Source: an uncultured Lachnospiraceae bacterium
GTDB taxonomy: Bacteria > Bacillota > Clostridia > Lachnospirales > Lachnospiraceae
DNA length: 64,000 bases
Assembly: GCA_900318375.1 (NCBI GenBank)
Contig: ONKG01000002.1
Coordinates: 124,001-188,000, forward strand
Reading direction: 5' to 3'
The notes under the pieces are model-generated. The model saw only the letters and a program-made list of their open reading frames with translations, had not been told where the DNA came from and ran no database searches. Positions 16,216 through 25,200 of the stretch are shown here, in pieces. Positions within the stretch are counted from its first letter, which is position 1. Each line of letters begins with the position of its first letter. Position numbers and translations under genes: made by a program.

Positions 16216-17727
16216 TCAGGGATTCATTTTATAAAAATGCTCAATTTTGCGGTACACCTTACGAAAATCCACCTTGCAGGTACCGTCCGAAACGTGGACC
16301 GGCACCTCGGTGTCAAAGGCATATCTTTCCGGTGCCTCCTCTCCTTTGTCTTCTTTTTCGAAATCAAAGACGTAAACCGAAAAGCCTGCCGGATCGACGA
16401 TCCAGTATTCCCTCACTCCGTGTCTGCGGTAAAGCTCTCGTTTTCTCCACAGATCGTTTTCAGGATTTGAAGGCGAGAGAACCTCAATGGCAAAATCGGG
16501 TGCTCCGCGGTGAGGTCCGGTCAGTGTCTCTCTCTCCGGATGGCAGTGTACGTAGACATCCGGCTGGACAACTGTCTTTTTGTCCTCTCCAAGGGCTACA
16601 TCCGACGGCGCGATATAGGCAAAGCATTCTTCCCTCCCGTGTTCTTCGATGCAGTCCCAAAGCTGTCTTGCAATCTCTAAAGCAACTGTCTGATGGGGCA
16701 TCGCGGGAGAGGCCATCTGGTAAAAAACCCCATCGATCAGCTCAACCCGCAGGTCATCCGGGAGAGCAAAATACTCCTCTTCCGTGTGGCCTCCTCCGGT
16801 GGGGATCCGTGGATCCCGGGGCATTCCCCTCGTCTGTTCATCAGAACCCTTTCCTGCATTTCGCAGATATGAGGCGGCACCGGAAGCTTCCTGAACATAG
16901 TCCTTGCTTTCTCTGCTCTCTGGATTGTCTCTACTCCCGGGATTGTCGCTGCTCTCCGCATAAAAATGTTTTATCTTGTCATACACCCTCCCGAAATCAA
17001 TCCTGCAGGTCCCCTTGGAAATCCGCACAGGCACCTTGTCCTGAAAGGTATATTTCTCCGGTATATCATCCCCATCGTTTTTCTTTTCGAAATCAAAAGT
17101 ATAGACTGTCAGTTCCCGTGGATCTACGACCCAGTACTCCCGAACACCGTGCCTGCAATAAAGCTCCCTTTTTCTCCACAGATCATTTTCCGGATTTGAA
17201 GGCGAGAGAACCTCTACGGCAAAATCAGGGGCTCCGCGGAAGGGTCCCGGTTTTATATCTTTCTCCAAATCGCAATGTACATAGACATCCGGCTGGACGA
17301 CTGTCTTTCTATCCTCTCCAAGAGCCACATCTGACGGAGCAATGTAAACAAAGTATTCTTTGCAATGCTTTTCGACACAGTCCATGAGCTGCCTTGCAAT
17401 TTCTAAAGCTGCCGTCTGATGAATCCTTGCAGGTGAAGCCATGGCGTAAAAAACGCCGTCGATCAGCTCAACCCGCAGATTTTCAGGAAGGGCTAAGTAC
17501 TCTTCCTCCGTGTGGCCTCCTCCGGTGGGGATCCGGGGATCCTGCTTTACTGTTTTCCATTCATCATAATCTGTCCGGGCATTCTGAAGATATTCAGCAG
17601 CACCGGAAGGCTCCTCAACCAGTTGTCCCCTTTCTATGTCTCCTGCATTGAAGTATTCTGAAGAATCCACATCCGGATCATGATTGAAAGTCTGCCGTTT
17701 TTCATAGTCTTTTCCCTTAAAATCCAC
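16216..17727 (-). CDS. Tandem-duplicated Uma2-family (DUF820) protein
   Basis: 503 residues with two complete Uma2/DUF820 domains, a PD-(D/E)XK-like nuclease fold. Domain one (about 65-265) and domain two (about 310-500) are close copies, each with PRIPTGGGHTEEEY near its start, then RVELIDGVFY, PSDVALGEDKKTVVQPDVYV, DFAVEVLSPSNPENDLWRKR and REYWVVDP. The putative active-site Asp/Glu of VQPDV and VEVLSPS are kept in both. A GTG at 17727 with GGGAGG 7 nt upstream is the best start. Uma2 proteins are widespread and abundant in some genomes; nuclease activity is predicted from the fold, and the cellular role is unknown. It sits between terminators and is probably a separate unit inside the cobalamin region. 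Confidence 0.88.
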   Translation of the reverse strand: MDFKGKDYEKRQTFNHDPDVDSSEYFNAGDIERGQLVEEPSGAAEYLQNARTDYDEWKTVKQDPRIPTGGGHTEEEYLALPENLRVELIDGVFYAMASPARIHQTAALEIARQLMDCVEKHCKEYFVYIAPSDVALGEDRKTVVQPDVYVHCDLEKDIKPGPFRGAPDFAVEVLSPSNPENDLWRKRELYCRHGVREYWVVDPRELTVYTFDFEKKNDGDDIPEKYTFQDKVPVRISKGTCRIDFGRVYDKIKHFYAESSDNPGSRDNPESRESKDYVQEASGAASYLRNAGKGSDEQTRGMPRDPRIPTGGGHTEEEYFALPDDLRVELIDGVFYQMASPAMPHQTVALEIARQLWDCIEEHGREECFAYIAPSDVALGEDKKTVVQPDVYVHCHPERETLTGPHRGAPDFAIEVLSPSNPENDLWRKRELYRRHGVREYWIVDPAGFSVYVFDFEKEDKGEEAPERYAFDTEVPVHVSDGTCKVDFRKVYRKIEHFYKMNP

Positions 17728-17928
17728 CTGTACGCCTCCCTGTTGTTCCGTATATTCGATATATATGTTTATATGCGTATTACATATTATTGAAATATTA
17801 CCATTTATCGCGTTTCCTGTCAATTGGAAGGTTCGTACTGTCATACACTCAGCAGAGCGTACTCACAGCTCCCGGATGAAATTTCCGTAATCCTGCGTCT
17901 ATGCAGATATGCATCCGGTGTTTTGAAC

Positions 17929-17973
17929 AAAAAAGGCTCCCGAATCTGTTTCCATTTCAGATTCGGAAGTCCC
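17929..17973 (-). terminator. Terminator after cbiP
   Basis: On the minus strand a stem of about 14 bp (CCGAATCTG paired with CAGATTCGG at its core, 17935-17973) is followed by TTTTTTG. It lies 36 nt after the cbiP stop and ends the cobT-cbiP unit. The other strand also has a partial T-rich flank, so it could work in both directions. Confidence 0.8.
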
Positions 17974-18008
17974 TTTTCTTATCAATCAAATATGCTTTTT
18001 GATCCGTT

Positions 18009-19637
18009 TCAGCTCTCTTCTAGAATCTCATAAATGCGCTTCATGTCCAGGTGTCTGCGCAGTGTTTCCGCCAGGAGATCGTACTGGGTTTCTTTATATG
18101 TCTGATAATCGGTTTCCGCCGCATTGTTCAGCGGATTCTCCGCTGTGCTTTTCAGCGTCACGCCCTTGTGCTCCGCCAGGATCTCAACGATTCTGCGGGC
18201 AATGCCCGGACCATCGAAAAGGCCGTGGACGTAAGTGCCATAGATATTCCCGGCAGCTGTGCCGTCCGGGGTTTCGATTCCTGTGCGGTGGTCCTGGATC
18301 CGGCAGAAGCAATCCGGCCTGATGGAATACATACTGGCGGAATCCGTATTATCGGAATTTGTACTGTCGGAATCCGTTCTGTCAGAAGCCGCAGGTCCGC
18401 TGTCCTCGCAATTTCCAACTGTTGTCCGGCCCATATGAATTTCATAGCCCTCGATTTCCATTCCTCCGAGGGGTCGAAGCGTTCCGGGAAGATCCGTGAT
18501 CCTGCCGCAGACGCGGGTGCGGCGTTTTTCTCTTGAAAAAACAGTTTCCGTGTCCAGAAATCCCAGACCGCGGGCCCGGCCTCCCTCTTCGGTCCGGTCC
18601 GGATCCGAGATTTCCCGGCCAAGCATCTGATAGCCGCCGCAGACACCGAAGATCACACATCCCCGGCTGCGGAGCTCGTCGATGGCGTCGGCCATACCGC
18701 TCGCAAAAAGCCAGCGCAGGTCTGCCATGGTATTTTTGGTGCCCGGAAGGATGACCATGTCCGGGCTTCCCAGTGCTTCCGGCCGCGAGACGTAACGAAG
18801 GTCTGCCTCCGGGATTCTGGAAAAAACATTAAAATCCGTAAAATTGGAAAGATGGGGCAGTCGGATCACGGCGATCTCCACAGGTTTTCCCGCCGGAGGA
18901 CGGTTGGTCTGCGTCAGCCGGGGTGCCAGGGAATCTTCGTCGTCGATATCCAGCTGCATGAAGGGCACCACACCGACAACCGGTACGCCGCCCCGCTCTT
19001 CAAGCATGGCAATTCCCGGATCCAGTATGGTCTTGTCGCCGCGGAATTTGTTGATGATAAAGCCCTTGAGAAGAGCCTGTTCCTCCGGCTCCAGCAACAT
19101 CTGGGTGCCCAGAAGCTGGGCAAAGACGCCGCCGCGGTCGATATCGCCCGCCAGAAGGACCGGCGCTCCCACTGCCCTTGCCAGCCCCATGTTGACAATA
19201 TCATCTTTTTTCAGATTGATCTCGGCCGGGCTCCCTGCCCCCTCGATCACGATGATGTCATACTCGGCAGCAAGGGAGTTATAAGCCTCCAGAACCAAAG
19301 GCATCAGGTTTTTTTTGTAGGCAAAATATTTGCGTGCGTCCATATCGCCCAGGACTTCTCCCTGTACGATGACCTGGGAGCCTGTGTCTGTCGTGGGCTT
19401 TAAGAGAATGGGGTTCATCCGGACATCCGGCGCAATGCCGGCGGCCTCCGCCTGCATGACCTGGGCGCGGCCCATCTCCAGACCGTCCTCCGTGATAAAG
19501 GAGTTGAGGGCCATATTCTGGGATTTGAAAGGGGCAACTCTGTAGCCGTCCTGGCGGAAAATCCGGCAGAGACCGGCGGCCAGAAGGCTCTTGCCGGCGT
19601 TGGACATGGTCCCCTGGATCATAATTGCTTTTGCCAT
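18009..19637 (-). CDS. cbiP: Cobyric acid synthase
   Basis: CbiP/CobQ amidates side chains b, d, e and g of adenosylcobyrinate a,c-diamide using glutamine. The P-loop-like [10 protein letters not shown] is at residues 8-17. The glutaminase domain has [10 protein letters not shown] at about 299 and the catalytic Cys at 333 in [12 protein letters not shown], with the final His in YVHGLFD. At residues 418-436 there is a Ser/Asp/Thr/Asn-rich insert with a 5-residue period ([18 protein letters not shown]), absent from ordinary CbiP and consistent with slippage of a 15-bp repeat. Total length 542 against the usual 490-510. It follows cobT with an 89-nt spacer. Confidence 0.95.
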   Translation of the reverse strand: MAKAIMIQGTMSNAGKSLLAAGLCRIFRQDGYRVAPFKSQNMALNSFITEDGLEMGRAQVMQAEAAGIAPDVRMNPILLKPTTDTGSQVIVQGEVLGDMDARKYFAYKKNLMPLVLEAYNSLAAEYDIIVIEGAGSPAEINLKKDDIVNMGLARAVGAPVLLAGDIDRGGVFAQLLGTQMLLEPEEQALLKGFIINKFRGDKTILDPGIAMLEERGGVPVVGVVPFMQLDIDDEDSLAPRLTQTNRPPAGKPVEIAVIRLPHLSNFTDFNVFSRIPEADLRYVSRPEALGSPDMVILPGTKNTMADLRWLFASGMADAIDELRSRGCVIFGVCGGYQMLGREISDPDRTEEGGRARGLGFLDTETVFSREKRRTRVCGRITDLPGTLRPLGGMEIEGYEIHMGRTTVGNCEDSGPAASDRTDSDSTNSDNTDSASMYSIRPDCFCRIQDHRTGIETPDGTAAGNIYGTYVHGLFDGPGIARRIVEILAEHKGVTLKSTAENPLNNAAETDYQTYKETQYDLLAETLRRHLDMKRIYEILEES

Positions 19638-19726
19638 ACTGCTTTTCGTCTCCGTTTATATCAGCTTTACGCGTATACTTTTTCACGCAGGAAATATCAT
19701 CCGGACCTTGAAACACCACCTGCACA

Positions 19727-20962
19727 CTATTGTTTCTGCATCGCGCGAAGTTCCGCCAGGTATCCGTCGTCAATCTTTGCCTGCTCAAAGGTTGCCATTT
19801 CATTCATCAGAGCACAGGAAGCTTCCAGAATCTGGAAGGCGAGAGGACAGCCGCTCCCCTCTCCCAGGCGCATGTTCAGATGCAGCCACGGATCCAGGTG
19901 CAGTTCCTGTGCTGCGCGCATGTATCCGATCTCCTCCGATACATGAGAAGGAAACATAAAATCTCTGCAGCTGCCGCTGAGCCGCTGAGCGCACAGTGCC
20001 GCGACGATGGAAATAAATCCGTCGATGACAACCGGAATGCGGCAGATGGCAGCGCCCAGATAGACACCGCACATGCCTGCAAGATCCAGACCTCCGACTC
20101 TGGAAAGTACTTCAATCGGATCGTAAGAAGTGCCCGCCAAGCCTGCAGCGCTGGAAACGCCCGCCAAGCCTGCAGCGCTGGAAACGCCCGCAAAGCCTGC
20201 AGAGCTGGAAACTCCAGAGGAGCCTGCAGCGCCCGCAAAACCTGCATCGCAGGCAGTGCCCGCAAGTCCGTGAAGTTTCAGTGCCTGACTGATTATGTTT
20301 TTCTTTTTTTCAAAGGCGTAATCCGTAAGACCGCCGCCCCGGCCTGTCACGTCCTCCACGGACAGGCCTGTCAGCGCAGCCAGAACAGCGGAGGATGTCG
20401 TCGTATTGCCGATGCCCATCTCTCCGACACCGATGACATCGATGCCGTCCGCAGCCGCCTGCTTTGCCCGCTCAATCCCGACAAGGACAGCCTGTACCGC
20501 CTGGTCCCGGGTCATGGCGGGCTCTTTTGCAAGATTAGCGGTGCCCCGGCGGATCCGGCGCTGCAGGATCTTACATCCCTGCTCTTCATACGGTGTCGCA
20601 ATCCCGATGTCAACAATCTCGGTATCAATCCCGAAATGGGCTGCCAGGGAGGACATGCCGGTGAGGTGCCTTGTCATATTGAGGGCCTGGGACAGGGTCA
20701 CAATCTGCGGCGTTGCGGAGACTCCCTCTTCTACGACGCCGTTGTCCGCGCACATCACAATGATGCGCCTCCTGCCGAGGGTATTTTTCACCTTTCCGGT
20801 GATACCCGCCAACTGGACCGCCGCATCCGTGAGCTTGCCCAGACTCCCAGGAGGCGCCGCCAGAGACTGCACATAGGCTGCCGCCTCCCGCGACGCGGAG
20901 AAGTCCGTCCCCCTGATCTGATCGAGCTGTATTGCAAGTTCTTCTGCCAATTCTTTTTTCAT
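19727..20962 (-). CDS. cobT: Nicotinate-nucleotide-dimethylbenzimidazole phosphoribosyltransferase with repeat insert
   Basis: CobT makes alpha-ribazole phosphate, the lower-ligand nucleotide of cobalamin. Family motifs include SLAAPPGSLGKL near residue 33, CADNGVVEEGVSATPQ, GEMGIGNTTTSSA and the catalytic-Glu region MRLGEGSG. The protein is about 411 residues against the usual 350. The excess is a Gly/Ala/Ser/Val repeat insert at about residues 235-275 (units such as AGVSSAAGL). An ATG at 20962 is used; a GTG 30 nt upstream is in frame. The start region lies in a 20-bp tandem repeat. It is the first gene of the cobT-cbiP unit. Confidence 0.93.
   Translation of the reverse strand: MKKELAEELAIQLDQIRGTDFSASREAAAYVQSLAAPPGSLGKLTDAAVQLAGITGKVKNTLGRRRIIVMCADNGVVEEGVSATPQIVTLSQALNMTRHLTGMSSLAAHFGIDTEIVDIGIATPYEEQGCKILQRRIRRGTANLAKEPAMTRDQAVQAVLVGIERAKQAAADGIDVIGVGEMGIGNTTTSSAVLAALTGLSVEDVTGRGGGLTDYAFEKKKNIISQALKLHGLAGTACDAGFAGAAGSSGVSSSAGFAGVSSAAGLAGVSSAAGLAGTSYDPIEVLSRVGGLDLAGMCGVYLGAAICRIPVVIDGFISIVAALCAQRLSGSCRDFMFPSHVSEEIGYMRAAQELHLDPWLHLNMRLGEGSGCPLAFQILEASCALMNEMATFEQAKIDDGYLAELRAMQKQ
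20125..20265. repeat. 27-bp tandem repeat inside cobT
   Basis: About four to five in-frame copies of a 27-bp unit (containing CCTGCAGCGCTGGAAACG on the plus strand) that encode nine-residue Gly/Ala/Ser/Val repeats. Two central units are nearly identical, which suggests recent expansion. Confidence 0.8.
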
Positions 20963-21017
20963 AGTTTTTCGCTGCTCTTCATAGTTTTTCACTGCTCTGC
21001 ATAGTTTTTCGTCATCC
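20960..21017. repeat. 20-bp tandem repeat spanning the cobT start codon
   Basis: Three units of 20 bp beginning CATAGTTTTTC at 20960, 20980 and 21000. Each carries an ATG on the minus strand, but because 20 is not a multiple of three the ATGs fall in different frames. Only the first leads into cobT. Confidence 0.8.
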
Positions 21018-21182
21018 AGTTCTGTAACACAATGACGTAATCCGGGTTAGTAAAAAAACTGTCCGGTTCAGCAAACTAAGCACGTCTATATCAATGCGGC
21101 ATCGGCCGCCGCCCATCTTCTTTCATCAATCAATTGAGTGAATGATGTCTGTAAGGAAAGGCGTGTTCTCCCAGTGAAAGAT

Positions 21183-21191
21183 ATTATAGCA
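21183..21191 (-). promoter_or_regulatory. Extended -10 promoter of cobT operon
   Basis: Minus-strand TGCTATAAT, a strong extended -10, lies about 220 nt upstream of cobT, with TTGCCA 20 bp further upstream as a poorly spaced -35. The long leader contains a GCGGC-GCCGC hairpin near 21100 but no recognisable B12 box. The same nonamer precedes the cobalamin riboswitch at 40751. Confidence 0.5.
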
Positions 21192-21346
21192 CGCACCAGA
21201 AAAATCTTTGGCAATTATTATTCGTTTTTTGCACTTTACAGGACGGATTCCTGTTAGACTATAAAAAAGATGCGGCAGCATCCTTTCGTAAAAACAACTG
21301 CCGGAGAAGATTTCCATTTTTACAATCGACCTGCGAGGTAATATTT

Positions 21347-22009
21347 ATGAACATCTGGCTGATCCGCCACGGTCTGACCATCCCGGGTGAAGAGGGGAGA
21401 TATCAGGGTTTTCTCGATGAAAGTCTTTCAGAAAAAGGAAAGAGACAACTCACAGAAGCAGCGCAGAAGCCTTCTCGTGTCTATGTCTCGCCGGCAAAAC
21501 GCGCACGGGAGACCGCTGCGATCCTCTTCCCCGGTGCAGAGCAGATCTGCATTCCCGGTCTATGGGAAATGAACTTCGGAGTCTTTGAGGGACGTACCTG
21601 GAAGGAAATGGAAAACGACGCCCGATACCGCGAGTGGGTGGACGGCATGTGCCTGGGAACCTGCCCCGGCGGGGAAAGCCGGGCCTCCTTCTCCGAACGC
21701 GTCTGCAATGCTTTTCTGACCATTCTCGATATGGAAAAAGAACAGATAAAAAAAGATGATCGAAGCGTGCGCACTGCTGAGGACGGCCTCTTCATCGTCT
21801 CCCACGGTGGCACGCAGATGGCCATCCTGGAACGCTGGGGAAATCCCGCCCGGGATTATTACAGCTGGCAGCGCCCCTGCGGCTGCGGATGGCGGCTGGC
21901 GCTGAGTGATACAAAGCTGAGTGATACAAAGGATAAAGATTCAGATTCAGAGACCTCCATCGTTCTGGATCGTCCTGAAGAAATATGCTTTGTACGAACC
22001 GGCGAATAA
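21347..22009 (+). CDS. cobC: Histidine phosphatase, probable alpha-ribazole phosphatase
   Basis: A 220-residue phosphoglycerate-mutase-like histidine phosphatase. The phospho-acceptor His is in the opening MNIWLIRHGLTIPGEE (RHG at 7-9), followed by YQGFLDESLSEKG. Arg/Glu residues follow in VSPAKRARETAAIL and EMNFGVFEGRTWKE, and the second catalytic His is in FIVSHGGTQMAIL. Removal of the 5'-phosphate of alpha-ribazole phosphate is inferred from its place divergent to cobT; the family also has other substrates. GAGG precedes the ATG by 8 nt. The C-terminal 40 residues are Asp/Ser-rich and poorly conserved. Confidence 0.82.
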   Translation: MNIWLIRHGLTIPGEEGRYQGFLDESLSEKGKRQLTEAAQKPSRVYVSPAKRARETAAILFPGAEQICIPGLWEMNFGVFEGRTWKEMENDARYREWVDGMCLGTCPGGESRASFSERVCNAFLTILDMEKEQIKKDDRSVRTAEDGLFIVSHGGTQMAILERWGNPARDYYSWQRPCGCGWRLALSDTKLSDTKDKDSDSETSIVLDRPEEICFVRTGE

Positions 22010-22090
22010 TGAGTCTGCCTATGGTCCCAATTGCTGTCCCGGGTTGCTCTTCAGGCAATTTTAAAAAATGAATAACTGCTCCTTTTTCTT

Positions 22091-22125
22091 TTACAGTACA
22101 CGCCCCCCAGGAGCGTGTACTGTAA
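22091..22125. other. Perfect 13-bp hairpin between convergent genes
   Basis: TTACAGTACACGC at 22091 is perfectly inverted at 22113-22125 around a 9-nt loop. It lies between the convergent cobC-like gene and the surface-protein gene. T-rich sequence lies before it on the plus strand rather than after it, so it is not a textbook terminator for either gene. Confidence 0.6.
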
Positions 22126-22220
22126 TGTTGTACTATAATGTTGCGAGCGTTGTGTACCGTACATAAGACAAGGTTTCAGACAGATCTATAATTCCCCTTC
22201 CTTTTGTTCAAATACATTAT

Positions 22221-25200
22221 TTATGCGGCTTCACCGCCCTTTTTCTCCTCTTTTCTGCGTTTCCGGAAGAATAACAGGAAGAGCAGAAGGACAATTCCTC
22301 CAGTAGTCCCGTATAAAGCGGGTTTGAAGTTATAGAACTGAATCAGAGGATTCGTGGTGACAAGGAAGGGACGTCTGGACTCGATGATATTTACACTGAG
22401 GTCCTCGGTCCTGTAGTCTGTACTCTTGTTGCCCGCAAGGTCGGTGGTGATCACCTCCAGCAGCTGCCAGCTTCCCTTATCCTCCAGGGTAACAGGAATA
22501 CCGGCCTTTGCATCTTCGATCGGATATACATGCTCCTGTGCAAGCTTCTGTACGTCCTCATCCTCGCGGATCGTTCTGTAATGCAGATACTTTTCCTTAT
22601 TCTCTTGTGCGTTTGCGCCGTTTTTGCTGCCGTCCCAGATCTTTACTTCGACTTCGCCGATATCCGTCTGATAATCTTCCGGATATACCATGATTTCGAG
22701 CTGATCTGTGTTGAACTGTTCCTTATCACTCTCCACGCCTGTCAATCTGTTGACCGGCACAGTCTTGTCGACCTGGAAATTAATCGGGAACCTGACCTGT
22801 TCAATCTCGCCGTCTTTGACACTTCCGTTGCGGAACAGCGTGGTCGAGTTCTCATTGCCCGCAGCATCTGTCGAAGAAAGAATGAAATCATAGACACCTT
22901 CTTCTTCGTATACTTCCGGTGCGATGGTGTACTCGTATACTCGATGTCCTTCGCCGTTGGTACCGACACTTGTAGAACCCTTTGCCGGATTGAAGGTATA
23001 TTGCGTATCCTCTGCCAGCGTGTTTCTGTTGTGATCCTTGAACAGTTCCGCCGTATGGGTCTTGAGTTCTACCGGTGACAGCTCCAGAATCTTGAGCGGT
23101 TCTTCCGTATCCTTGATGTAATATCTGGTTACTTTGCTTTCTGTCGCTTCATCCGCATAGACGTAAGTGGATCCAAAGCGGTTGACGCTGAACAGGAAAT
23201 CAAGTGTTGCCTGGTGTTTTGCAAGGTCTGTCGCAACAGCCGTCACCTTATAGACGCCGTCCATGTCGCGGACCATTTCAAAGTTCTTGAACTGGATATT
23301 GTACTCGCCCTTGCCGGCATCTCCGGCCTTCTCTGTCAGGTCTTCATTCTTGACATTCGCGCCATATGCCTTGACCTCGAAGTTGGAGTTTGCTTCATCA
23401 TAGTTGATATCATTGATGATGACACGGGGAGCGAAATCCTTCCGTGTATAAATCTGGTCTGCCAGATCCTTTAAAGGATCCCCTGTTGCCTTATCCACGT
23501 TGAATGTTGTGGGATCCATCTTCAGGGTCGGAACGACCGTATCGATTACAAACTTGCCGCTCCATGCCTCCTGGTCTGACTTTTTGCCTTCTCCTCCCTG
23601 TACAACAGCCTGGTTGCCTGCCATATCCGTATAGCTTGCCGTCACTTCATAATCGCCATCCTGCGTGCAGTCAACCGTAGACACATGCATGTCTGTACCG
23701 GAATTGCTGAAGGCGGAACGGCCGGGACTGGCGGGTGCTTCCGCGCCGCTGTGGTTGGTGGGCTCGATTGTGACATTGAGCAGACTGGGATCTGTCTCCT
23801 CAAAGAAGTTGTGCTCCTGAATCTCGATTGATGCAGTTGCGGCACTGTCATAGTACTTGACACCATCCTGCGAATTGACCTCCGTAGGAAGGTTGATACG
23901 GATCACCGGCTGCGTCTTATCGACAGTGAATTCATTAGGTGCAGGGCCATTCCATTTAATGTCCGTAAGTTTGTTGCCCAATGCATCTGTTCCGCTGAGC
24001 TGCAGCGTATAGTCTCCGTCTACATCATAGTGGAGAGTCTTTGTCCATTTGTCTTTGTTTCCATCATCTCCGCCATCCGTCGTCTTATTCTCATGCGGTG
24101 CAGTAAATGATCCCGGAACATTAGTGTTGGTCGAGATATTAATTTTTCCGTTATCGACATTTCTGTCATAGATGGCAATCTCCACTACACGATCCGCCTT
24201 GAAATACTTATCGTGCTGCGGCTGCACTGTATCCTGATAGGTCACGATCGCCGTCGGAGCCGTCGTGTCGATTCCAAGATTCAAAAGTCCGCCGTCCTTG
24301 GAAGGAGTGGATTTATTACCGCTGTTATCCCATGCAGTGACCGTGATTGTAATATCATTAGACTCTGCAAAAGAACCAGTAGGGATGCTGATTGATGCAT
24401 CGTTGATGTCATAGACCAAAGGAGCATGGCTGTCACTGGATCCTTTATTGTATGTATAGGGAATTTTTCCAAGACTTACCTTTTCTGTAACAACCTTGCC
24501 GCCTGCCTTAACTTCAACCTCAACCTTCTGAAGGCCGGAACTCCTCTCCTTTCCGCCCGGATCATTAATTGATACCTTGAGATCCAGGGCAGATCCATCC
24601 GGTTTATAAATATATCTCTCACCATCTGCTTCGTGGCGTGTAAAACTGTTACTTGCAGCAATCTTGACCTGTGGCGATTCCGCATCTTTAATGTCGGAAA
24701 CAAAGGGGGTCGTCACATCCAGATACACATTGCTGCTCCTGGCCATTGTATACTTGCTCTTTGAATCATTAGCTCGTACATTTCCTGCCCTGTCTTTAAT
24801 TATGATGTTCTCAAGATAAAATGCCTGCTCACCGTTTACAGTCACATCCCTGGTATTATCGTTCTTATACCCATTGTTTCCTGCGCTGACAAGCGGATTC
24901 TTCTTTTTATACTCTGCATCTTTGCTTCCATCCTGAGAACGGAGATTGTACTGGACAATCGTAGGTGAGCAGTCATCCGATTCGACAATCACATAGGCGC
25001 TTGTCTCCTTGCGGAATGGCTCATACATGACAGGTGTATTCTGACCCGGGTCAAATTTGTAATGATAATAGTTGTTCTTGCTGTCTTTACTGCTGCGAAC
25101 TTTCAGGACACCCTTTGGTGCTGAAACGTCTACAGCCTTGCGCTGTGTCCAGAATTTGCCCTTGGAGGCATCCTGTGCCACAGTCTTTGCCGCCAGATCC

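Noticed and set aside
19730..21004. 424-codon plus-strand open frame opposite cobT
   Set aside because: Mirror of a clear CobT reading frame; composition rich in Cys, Arg and Ala typical of a shadow frame.
21126..21317. 63-codon minus-strand frame upstream of cobT
   Set aside because: It covers the promoter region, lacks a ribosome site and resembles no family.
20963..21346. Cobalamin riboswitch upstream of cobT
   Set aside because: No B12 box or GAAGCCAGG-type element was found in the leader on the minus strand.
22221..22400. Sortase anchoring signal on the giant surface protein
   Set aside because: No LPXTG-like motif precedes the final membrane helix; the protein appears membrane-anchored only.
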